Below are positions 15,152 to 21,235 of a stretch of DNA of 21,235 bases, piece after piece. The DNA comes from JAEULH01 sp034382075 (GTDB lineage Bacteria; Pseudomonadota; Alphaproteobacteria; Rhodospirillales; Defluviicoccaceae), in NCBI GenBank assembly GCA_034382075.1, contig JAXMOZ010000061.1:1-21235 (forward strand), in the 5' to 3' direction. The position numbers were made by a program, and so were the translations under genes. Within the stretch, counting starts at the first letter, position 1, and every line of letters starts with the position of its first letter. The notes beneath the pieces were generated by a model. That model was given only the letters and a program-made list of their open reading frames with translations. It had not been told where the DNA came from and searched no databases.

Positions 15152-15904
15152 CTAGCGGTGGTAGCCGCCGTCCAACCGGAGGACGGTGCCGTTGATCATG
15201 ACGTTGGCGATGACGTGCATCACCAGCATCGCAAACTCGGCCGGATCGCCGAAGCGCTGGGGGAAGGGAATGGTGTGGACCACCCTGGAGTCCAGGTTGC
15301 TTTCCATGGCGAACAGCGTCGGCGTGCCGAACAGCCCCGGGGCGATGCCGACCACGCGGATGCCGAGCTGGCCGAGCTCGCGGGCCGCCGGCAGGATCAT
15401 GCTGACGACGCCGCCCTTCGACGCCGCGTACGCCGCCTCGCCGCTCTGCCCCTCGTAGGCTGAACTTGACGCCGTCGAGATGATCACCCCGCGCTCGCCG
15501 CTCGGCCCCGGCGACAGCTTCGCCATGTCGGCGGCGACCAGGCGCATCATGTTGAAGGTGCTGATGAGGTTGACCTCCACCAGCTGGCGGAAGTCGTCGA
15601 GGGGCATCGGCGTCTCGTGGTCGACGATCTTCTGCGGGTGCGCCCGGCCGACGCAGTGCACGAGCACCCGCGCCGCGCCATGGGCTTCGCGGGCGGTGCG
15701 GATGGCGGCTTCCGCGGCTCCGGAGTCGGCGACGTCGCAGGGGATGGCGAGGCCGCCCACCTCCTTCCCCACCTTGGCCACGCCCTCGGCATCGATGTCG
15801 ATCAGCGCCACCCGGGCGCCTGCCTCGGTGAGATAACGCGCCGTCTCGGCGCCGAGGCCGGATGCCGCCCCGGTCACCACCGAAGCGCAATGCCACAAAT
15901 CCAA
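15152..15904 (-). CDS. Short-chain dehydrogenase (3-hydroxyacyl-CoA dehydrogenase type 2-like)
   Basis: 250 residues. The NAD-binding motif TGAASGLG starts at residue 11. An acidic residue ends beta-2 (ALIDID), which favours NAD over NADP. The catalytic Tyr159 and Lys163 lie in AYAASKGG, preceded by the Ser of ISTAS. The sequence resembles the HSD17B10/3-hydroxyacyl-CoA dehydrogenase type 2 group (VIISTASSSAYEGQ, GIRVVGIAPGLFGTP, and a final RLDGGYHR), which oxidises 3-hydroxyacyl-CoA in beta-oxidation or branched-chain degradation. Substrate is not proven by sequence. The likely start is TTG 15902-15904: GGAG lies 9 bases upstream and the protein then begins right before beta-1. An ATG 81 bp further upstream would add a non-homologous Arg-rich extension. 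Confidence 0.82.
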   Translation of the reverse strand: MDLWHCASVVTGAASGLGAETARYLTEAGARVALIDIDAEGVAKVGKEVGGLAIPCDVADSGAAEAAIRTAREAHGAARVLVHCVGRAHPQKIVDHETPMPLDDFRQLVEVNLISTFNMMRLVAADMAKLSPGPSGERGVIISTASSSAYEGQSGEAAYAASKGGVVSMILPAARELGQLGIRVVGIAPGLFGTPTLFAMESNLDSRVVHTIPFPQRFGDPAEFAMLVMHVIANVMINGTVLRLDGGYHR

Positions 15905-16104
15905 GGTTCTTTTCTCCGCTTGTACTGGTGGGCGGCGCGCCCGGCGACAGGACCATACACCGATGGCCGCCTCGGCCAAGGGCAAAGGCGGCTACGCGGA
16001 GCCGGCAAAGCGGCTTTCCGGCGAACCGGGCCGCCCGGCGGGAACCGGCGATCGCGGCCCGCGTTGCTGTCGGAGTTCAACACCTCATCCTGGGAGAAAG
16101 CAAC

Positions 16105-16512
16105 ATGAGCGTGTCTCGACTTCTGGCCGGCGTGGCGGCGATCACGCTGGTTTCGGCGGTGGCGGCGCAAGCCGCACCGAGCCCTGGTAAGGACGCCGGC
16201 AGCGGCCCTGCGGGCAGCGTGCTTCTCGCCCAGGGTGGCGGCGGCGGGGGCGGCTCCGGTGGGGGCGGCTCCGGTGGGGGCGGCTCCGGTGGGGGCGGCT
16301 CCGGCGGTTCGGGTGGCGCCGGCGGGGGCTCGGGCGGCGCCGGCAGCGGCGCGGGTGCCGGGAGCGGTTCAGGCGCCGGTGCGGGAAGCGGCGCCGGCGC
16401 GGGTGGCGCCGGGAGCAGCGGCGGCACGGGATCCAGCGCCGACGGCTCCGACACCTCGACCGACACCGAGGTCGACCAGCCGGCGACGACGCCCCAGCGG
16501 CCACGCCAGTAA
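16105..16512 (+). CDS. Secreted glycine/serine-rich low-complexity protein
   Basis: 135 residues. ATG 16105 follows GGGAG by about 9 bases. Residues 1-23 are a clear Sec signal (LLAGVAAITLVSAVAAQA). The mature part starts with a short ordinary segment, then about 90 residues of Gly, Ser and Ala, first as perfect GGGGS units and later as GAGSGAGAGS-like units, and ends in a Ser/Thr/Asp-rich tail (SADGSDTSTDTEVD). It should be disordered and exported. It is followed by two hairpins that look like a terminator, so it is a single-gene transcript. Function unknown; a flexible surface or cell-envelope component is possible. The signal peptide, ribosome site and terminator argue that it is a real gene despite the low complexity. 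Confidence 0.7.
   Translation: MSVSRLLAGVAAITLVSAVAAQAAPSPGKDAGSGPAGSVLLAQGGGGGGGSGGGGSGGGGSGGGGSGGSGGAGGGSGGAGSGAGAGSGSGAGAGSGAGAGGAGSSGGTGSSADGSDTSTDTEVDQPATTPQRPRQ
16246..16305 (+). repeat. Four tandem 15-bp repeats coding for GGGGS
   Basis: The unit GGGGGCGGCTCCGGT is repeated four times without change except for the last base of the last copy. Identity at DNA level, not only protein level, points to recent slippage or recombination-driven expansion, so the copy number may vary between strains. Confidence 0.9.
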
Positions 16513-16540
16513 GGCTCTCTTCAGTAATCCTTTCGTCCCG

Positions 16541-16596
16541 GAGTCCTCGGGCGGCAGCGCCCGGGGACTCAGCTCGGCCGGCGCTGCCGGTCTTTT
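16541..16596 (+). terminator. Double-hairpin terminator behind the Gly/Ser-rich gene
   Basis: The first hairpin is 16541-16570, with 12-base arms, one G-T pair and a 6-base loop. The second is 16578-16590 (CCGGC-GCT-GCCGG), followed directly by TCTTTT. It starts 28 bp after the stop codon. It also lies 50 bp from the end of the convergent YtkA-like gene and may end both transcripts. Confidence 0.7.
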
Positions 16597-16645
16597 CCGC
16601 TCCTCAGCGCCCATCGCAGGTTCCGGCGTCCCTCGCCAGCCGGCT

Positions 16646-17044
16646 TCATCGCCCGGTGGCGGTGATGACCATCTGCCCCTGAACGGTGTCCTTCTCGCCG
16701 GGCACCTTGGCGTGAAGCAGCAAGGCCCACCGGCCGGCCTCACCGATGTCCACCTTGAAACGGTAGACGCCCGGTGCGACCTCGTCCGCGGGGGTTGGGT
16801 AGGTGACGATGTCCGGCCTGCCGTCCGGGCCGCGGTCGAAGCGGCTTTCGAAGATGACCGCATCCTCGGCCGGCTTGCCGGACGGCTTGTGGACCAGGCG
16901 AACGTCGATGGTGGCGCCGTAGCCGGCCTGAACCTCCTCGGTGACCGCCTCGAAGGCATAATCCGCCGCCGCGGCAAGGACAGGGCAGGCGCCGGCGAGG
17001 GACAAGCCCGCGGCGACGAGGAGGATGCTGACGAACCGGGACAT
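16646..17044 (-). CDS. YtkA/FixH-like periplasmic beta-sandwich protein
   Basis: 132 residues. ATG 17042-17044 follows GGGGAG by 8 bases. Residues 1-25 are a Sec signal (ILLVAAGLSLAGACPVLAAA). The mature part resembles the YtkA-like domain: an early GYGATIDVRLVHKPSGKPAEDAVI segment broken here into strands, the middle PGVYRFKVDIGEAGRWALLL, and the final KVPGEKDTVQGQMVIT. These immunoglobulin-like domains are often found near copper or other metal export systems and cytochrome oxidase assembly genes, but no such gene is next to it here. It is divergent from the macro-domain gene with 179 bp between the starts, where both promoters should lie. Function is not assigned beyond the fold. Confidence 0.75.
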   Translation of the reverse strand: MSRFVSILLVAAGLSLAGACPVLAAAADYAFEAVTEEVQAGYGATIDVRLVHKPSGKPAEDAVIFESRFDRGPDGRPDIVTYPTPADEVAPGVYRFKVDIGEAGRWALLLHAKVPGEKDTVQGQMVITATGR

Positions 17045-17223
17045 CTTCGGAACTCCCCTGCTGTGGCCCGTCGAGCTTAAGCTCGCGATCGCCGGGCTCC
17101 GCAGCCTATGACAGGCTGGTCGCGCCGGACGGTGAGGGGCTCTGGGTCGTGGCCGCGAAGGCGCCCCCCGGGCTGGCGCAAGGCGCCTGCGCAGCCGAGC
17201 CGAAGCGGCTGGAGGGAACGAGG

Positions 17224-17748
17224 ATGAGCATCGAGCGCATCGAGATCGTCGAAGGCGACATCACCCGGCTCGCCGTCGACGCCATCGTCAACGCCGCGAA
17301 CCCGTCGCTGCTGGGCGGCGGCGGGGTCGACGGGGCGATCCACCGCGCCGCCGGACCGAAGCTCCTGGCAGAGTGCCGCGGGCTCGGCGGCTGTCCTACC
17401 GGCGAGGCGAAACTCACCAACGGCTACCGGCTTCCCGCCCGCTACGTGATCCACACCGTCGGCCCGGTCTGGCGCGGCGGCGGCACGAACGAGGAGGCGC
17501 TGCTCGCCTCCTGCTACCGGCGCTCGCTGGAGCTCGCCGCGGAGCACCGCCTCGCAAGCATCGCCTTTCCCGCCATCAGCACCGGCATCTACGGCTTTCC
17601 CGCGGACCGCGCGGCGGGGATCGCCATCGACACCATCGTCGAGACGCTCGCGGGCGGCGATCACCCGGAGCGCGTCATCCTCTGCTGCTTCGGCGAGAGG
17701 AGCGCCGCCGCCCACCGCGCCGCACTGGCGCGGGCCGCCGGGAGCTGA
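17224..17748 (+). CDS. Macro-domain protein (O-acetyl-ADP-ribose deacetylase type)
   Basis: 174 residues, a single macro domain of the MacroD/YmdB kind. Diagnostic parts are VEGDITRLAVDAIVNAAN (ADP-ribose contacts, with Asn23 and Asn26), LLGGGGVDGAIHRAAG (catalytic loop), GYRLPARYVIHTVGP and AFPAISTGIYGFP. Such enzymes hydrolyse O-acetyl-ADP-ribose and can remove ADP-ribose from proteins. It is cytoplasmic, with no signal peptide. ATG 17224 is chosen because GGAGGGAACGAGG stands directly before it and the domain begins there; an in-frame ATG at 17149 would add non-conserved residues. It is a single gene; there is no sirtuin or ADP-ribosyltransferase nearby, so a specific partner cannot be named. 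Confidence 0.9.
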   Translation: MSIERIEIVEGDITRLAVDAIVNAANPSLLGGGGVDGAIHRAAGPKLLAECRGLGGCPTGEAKLTNGYRLPARYVIHTVGPVWRGGGTNEEALLASCYRRSLELAAEHRLASIAFPAISTGIYGFPADRAAGIAIDTIVETLAGGDHPERVILCCFGERSAAAHRAALARAAGS

Positions 17749-17890
17749 CGCGAAGCGGCCGATCAGGCTTCGTCGCCGGCGAAGCTTGGGCGCGATGCTG
17801 TATCCCTGAAGTGAGCGTGCTTTTTCCTCCTGCGCCGATCTATAAGCTGGAGCGGATTGTCAATGGTTCGATCCGCCAGAAACAAAACTT

Positions 17891-17976
17891 CGTCATCGCG
17901 AGCCGCGGAGCGGCGTGGCGATCCAGTGCAAGGTTCACTGGATTGCTTCGTCGGCTACCGCCTCCTCGCAATGACG
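17891..17976. repeat. Dispersed inverted repeat (CGTCAT...ATGACG type)
   Basis: Imperfect arms of about 38-41 bases pair around a short loop near 17929-17935. The outer ends are CGTCATCGCGAG and CTCGCAATGACG, and the inner ends are ATCCAGTG and CACTGGAT. This is a palindromic repeat seen in many intergenic positions of alphaproteobacterial genomes, possibly mobilised as a non-autonomous element. Confidence 0.75.
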
Positions 17977-18089
17977 ACCTATATCCTGATTAACTTGATC
18001 ATGGGTTGCGTTAAAGCGCGTCATGAATAGTTGACGCACCGGAACCTCAAGAAGCGTTCCGAGCCAGCTCTCGGTATCAACGTTCGTCA

Positions 18090-18110
18090 CCCGCGGACTT
18101 GTTCCGCGGG
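18090..18110. repeat. Dispersed short palindrome CCCGCGGA/TCCGCGGG
   Basis: A perfect 8-bp stem with a CTTGT loop, flanked by GTCA and TCCAGC. This exact type (CCGCGGACTTGTTCCGCGGG) is a frequent intergenic repeat in alphaproteobacteria. It sits 115 bp downstream of another repeat, both upstream of coaBC. Confidence 0.7.
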
Positions 18111-18268
18111 TCCAGCGAAGGACTGGTGGCCGTGACAAGCGGGCGTGCGCGGAGGCACGCCATCGAGCAGCGACCTCGGCCCATGGCAAAAAAGAAACGC
18201 TTGCCTGCCGGGCGGGCGGCCCTTAAGTCTACAACACAAAAAAAACGCGGAATTCAGACGGACGGGTC

Positions 18269-19477
18269 GTGCTCGCTGGTAAAACCATCCTGCTCGTCAT
18301 TGCGGGCGGCATCGCCGCCTACAAATGCCTGGAGCTGATCCGCCGCCTGCGGGAAAAGGGCGCGTCCTGCCGCGCCGTGCTGACCCGGGCCGGCGCCGAG
18401 TTCGTCACCCCGCTGTCGGTCGCGGCGCTTACCGAAAACAAGGTCTACCAGGAGCTGTTCTCGCTCACCGACGAAAGCGAGATGGGGCACATCCGCCTGT
18501 CCCGGGAGGCGGACCTGGTGGTCGTCGCCCCGGCCACCGCCGACATCCTCGCCCGGATGGCGACGGGACAGGCCAACGACCTGGCGACCACGGCGCTGCT
18601 CGCGACCGACAAGGACGTGCTCTGCGCGCCGGCGATGAACGTGCGGATGTGGGAGCATGCGGCGACGAAGGCCAACCTGGAGACGCTGCGCGGGCGCAGC
18701 GTCCGCTTCGTCGGCCCGACCGAGGGCGACATGGCCTGCGGCGAATGGGGGTATGGCCGGATGGCCGAACCCGACGACATCGTCGCCGCCATCGAGGCCT
18801 ACTTCGCCACCGACCGGCCGCTGGCCGGCATCCGCGCACTGGTGACCAGCGGGCCCACCGTCGAGCCGATCGACCCGGTGCGGTTCATCTGCAACCGCTC
18901 GTCCGGACGCCAGGGCCATGCCATCGCCGCCGCATTGGCCGAGGCCGGGGCGGAGACGACGCTGGTCTCCGGCCCGGTCGGTCTGCCGGATCCGCCGGGC
19001 GTGCGGACGCTGCCGGTGGAAACCGCCCGCGAGATGCTGGCCGCCTGCGAGGGTGCGCTGCCGGTCGACGTCGCCGTCTGCGCCGCGGCCGTCTGCGACT
19101 GGCGGCCGGTTCGCGAGGCCGGGGAGAAGATCAAGAAAGGCAAAGGCGCGCCGCCGCCGGCGCTGATGCTGGAGGAGAACCCGGACATTCTCGCCACGCT
19201 CAGCCGGAGGCGCGAGCAGCGGCCGGGCCTCGTCATCGGCTTTGCCGCCGAAACCTCCAACCTGGTCGCCAATGCGCAGGACAAGCTGGAGCGCAAGGGC
19301 TGCGACTGGATCCTCGGCAACGACGTCTCTGCCGCCACCGGCACGTTCGGCGGCAAGGACAATGCGGTGGTGCTGGTCACGGCGGACGGCGCCGAGCCCT
19401 GGCCGCGGATGTCGAAGGAAGCGGTGGCGAGACGGCTGACCGAGGCGGTTGCCACGCACCTGGGGCGGCGGCCATGA
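18269..19477 (+). CDS. coaBC: Bifunctional phosphopantothenoylcysteine decarboxylase / phosphopantothenate-cysteine ligase
   Basis: 402 residues, the normal size. The N-terminal CoaC half (flavoprotein decarboxylase) opens with KTILLVIAGGIAAYK and shows the active-site His74 (MGHIRLS), the PAMN motif with Asn124, and the substrate clamp ACGEWGYGRM with Cys157. The C-terminal CoaB half (ligase, CTP-dependent in most bacteria) starts near ALVTSGPTVEPIDPVRFICN and contains RSSGRQG, where Lys is more usual than Arg, and later GNDVS. Together they make 4'-phosphopantetheine from phosphopantothenate and cysteine on the way to coenzyme A. The start is GTG 18269-18271, since the frame is closed by a stop at 18224 and no ATG is available before the conserved part. 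It overlaps dut by four bases (ATGA), so the two are translationally coupled. Confidence 0.95.
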   Translation: MLAGKTILLVIAGGIAAYKCLELIRRLREKGASCRAVLTRAGAEFVTPLSVAALTENKVYQELFSLTDESEMGHIRLSREADLVVVAPATADILARMATGQANDLATTALLATDKDVLCAPAMNVRMWEHAATKANLETLRGRSVRFVGPTEGDMACGEWGYGRMAEPDDIVAAIEAYFATDRPLAGIRALVTSGPTVEPIDPVRFICNRSSGRQGHAIAAALAEAGAETTLVSGPVGLPDPPGVRTLPVETAREMLAACEGALPVDVAVCAAAVCDWRPVREAGEKIKKGKGAPPPALMLEENPDILATLSRRREQRPGLVIGFAAETSNLVANAQDKLERKGCDWILGNDVSAATGTFGGKDNAVVLVTADGAEPWPRMSKEAVARRLTEAVATHLGRRP

Positions 19478-19959
19478 GCGGCAGTGTTGCCGTGCCGATC
19501 CTCAGGCTTGCGCACGCGCGGGACCTGCCGCTGCCGGCCTATGCGACGGAGCACAGTGCCGGGCTCGATCTTCTCGCCGCCGTCGACGCGCCGCTGGAGC
19601 TCGCTCCCGGCGCCCGGGCGCTGGTGGCGAGCGGGATTGCCGTCGCCCTTCCCGACGGCTACGAGGCGCAGGTGCGGCCACGTTCGGGGCTGGCGCTGCG
19701 CCACGGCATCGGCGTGCTGAACAGCCCCGGGACCATCGACGCCGACTACCGCGGCGAGATCGGCGTCATCCTCGTCAACTTCGGCGCCGAGCCCTTTCGC
19801 GTCGAACGCGGCGCGCGGATCGCCCAGCTCGTCATCGCGCCGGTGGCGCGGGCCGTCTGGCAAGAGGTCGACGATCTTGCCGACAGCGTCCGCGCCACGG
19901 ACGGCTTCGGCTCCACCGGAACGGCGGCGATGCCACAACAGCACGCGCGGAAGGGATGA
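19474..19959 (+). CDS. dut: dUTP diphosphatase (dUTPase)
   Basis: 161 residues, a trimeric-type dUTPase. The five family motifs are present: AGLDLLA (1), RPRSGLAL (2), GTIDADYRGEIGV with the catalytic Asp and the uracil-gating Tyr (3), RGARIAQLVI (4) and the flexible C-terminal ATDGFGSTG (5). It hydrolyses dUTP to dUMP and pyrophosphate, which keeps uracil out of DNA and supplies dTMP synthesis. Its ATG overlaps the coaBC stop. The coaBC-dut pairing is common in proteobacteria. The Rrf2 regulator starts only 4 bp after its stop. Confidence 0.95.
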   Translation: MSGSVAVPILRLAHARDLPLPAYATEHSAGLDLLAAVDAPLELAPGARALVASGIAVALPDGYEAQVRPRSGLALRHGIGVLNSPGTIDADYRGEIGVILVNFGAEPFRVERGARIAQLVIAPVARAVWQEVDDLADSVRATDGFGSTGTAAMPQQHARKG

Positions 19960-19963
19960 CGGG

Positions 19964-20419
19964 ATGCTGCGGCTATCGAGGAAAACGCTGTTCGCGATCG
20001 AGGCGGTCCTCGACATCGCCTACCACGCCGGCAGCGAGCCGGTGCAGAGCCGGGAGATCACCCGGCGCCAGGGCATTCCCCGCCGCTATCTGGAGCAGGC
20101 GCTGCAGAGCCTGGTCCGCCACGGCCTGCTGGTGGGCGTTCGCGGCCCCCGCGGCGGCTACCGGCTGGCCAAGGAGCGGCGGCGGATCACCATCGGCGAC
20201 ATCATCCGGGTGATCCGGCAGGTGGAGACGGCGGAAGATCCGCTGCAGGACGCCAGCGGTTCGCCGCTGGCGCAAAGGGTGGTCCGGCCGCTGTGGCTGG
20301 AGCTGCAGGGCGAGCTCATGGAGCGCCTCGACCAGGTCACCATCGACGACCTCTGCGTGCGCGCCAACGGCGCCGGGATCGCCAGCGAGGGGCGGACCAA
20401 TCTTGACTTCTCCATCTAG
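19964..20419 (+). CDS. Rrf2-family transcriptional regulator, probably of cysteine metabolism
   Basis: 151 residues. The N-terminal winged helix-turn-helix of Rrf2/IscR type is plain: LSRKTLFAIEAVLDIAYHAG, then SREITRRQGIPRRYLEQALQ and the wing VRGPRGGYRLAKERRRI. The three cysteines that hold the Fe-S cluster in IscR and NsrR are absent; the only cysteine is near residue 130 (DDLCVRAN). Cluster-free members include CymR, which represses cysteine genes and acts with CysK. The next gene, 39 bp downstream, is cysK, so a CymR-like role is a reasonable inference. It starts 4 bp after dut and may be co-transcribed with coaBC-dut. The start ATG 19964 is the first residue of the conserved domain. Confidence 0.88.
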   Translation: MLRLSRKTLFAIEAVLDIAYHAGSEPVQSREITRRQGIPRRYLEQALQSLVRHGLLVGVRGPRGGYRLAKERRRITIGDIIRVIRQVETAEDPLQDASGSPLAQRVVRPLWLELQGELMERLDQVTIDDLCVRANGAGIASEGRTNLDFSI

Positions 20420-20458
20420 AGCCATGCCCATAGGCAAACCAGACGGGATGAGGAGACC

Positions 20459-21235
<777 letters not shown>

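Larger units (their letters stand above)
17749..18268. other. 520-bp intergenic region with two dispersed palindromes
   Basis: No gene is supported. The region holds two repeats (17891-17976 and 18090-18110), a T-run at 17821-17826 behind the macro-domain gene, and an A-rich stretch with eight consecutive A at 18238-18245 just before coaBC. A short frame starting at ATG 18183 (MAKKKRLPAG) overlaps coaBC in another frame and is not believed. The coaBC promoter should lie here but was not identified. Confidence 0.6.

Noticed and set aside
17077..17715. 212-codon minus-strand frame opposite the macro-domain gene
   Set aside because: Shadow frame; the plus strand encodes a complete macro domain with a strong ribosome site.
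18183..18338. Short frame beginning MAKKKRLPAG before coaBC
   Set aside because: It overlaps the coaBC start in another frame, has no ribosome site of note, and its second half is an out-of-frame reading of conserved coaBC sequence.

Overview
The window is GC-rich (roughly 70 %) chromosomal DNA. The gene set and order suggest an alphaproteobacterium, probably of the Rhodospirillales type: coaBC overlapping dut, an Rrf2 regulator next to cysK, a PEP synthase/PPDK regulatory protein, and two kinds of dispersed palindromic repeat common in that group. This is inferred from gene content; no rRNA, tRNA or CRISPR array was seen.

Layout. 1-333: the end of an IS630-like transposase and a tiny zinc-ribbon protein. 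388-1314 (-): a DUF5996 protein. 1353-9715: an accessory block, all on the minus strand. It holds a 1322-residue secreted protein with a MACPF (perforin-like) domain, a secreted coiled-coil protein just upstream of it, and an RTX calcium-binding repeat protein. 9648-12386 (-): a DinG/XPD-type Fe-S helicase. 12486-13190 (+): a small gene of less GC-rich composition and a frameshifted DUF1272 gene. 13326-15904: conserved genes on the minus strand (PSRP/PDRP, a DUF4383 membrane protein, an SDR dehydrogenase). 16105-17748: a Gly/Ser-rich secreted protein, a YtkA-like periplasmic protein and a macro-domain hydrolase. 18269-21235 (+): coaBC-dut-Rrf2-cysK, with cysK cut by the window edge.

Main observation. 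The last 61 bp of the helicase coding region (9655-9715) recur in two pieces downstream: the outer half at 7596-7626 and the inner half at 1360-1388. Each copy is in the helicase-tail reading frame and ends at its own stop codon (7553-7555 and 1353-1355). The MACPF/coiled-coil pair and the RTX gene therefore lie between three alternative 3' ends of one gene. This is the layout expected if modules were added one after another at a gene 3' end used as an attachment site. Recombining the two 29-bp copies on paper would remove 8,295 bp and leave an intact helicase directly upstream of the DUF5996 gene.

Functional reading. The MACPF protein and its coiled-coil neighbour look like a two-gene exported unit, and the RTX protein is a probable type I secretion substrate. 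A role in attacking or contacting other cells is plausible but inferred. The right end is housekeeping: CoA synthesis, dUTP hydrolysis and cysteine synthesis, with an Rrf2 regulator placed as in CymR-type control of cysteine metabolism.
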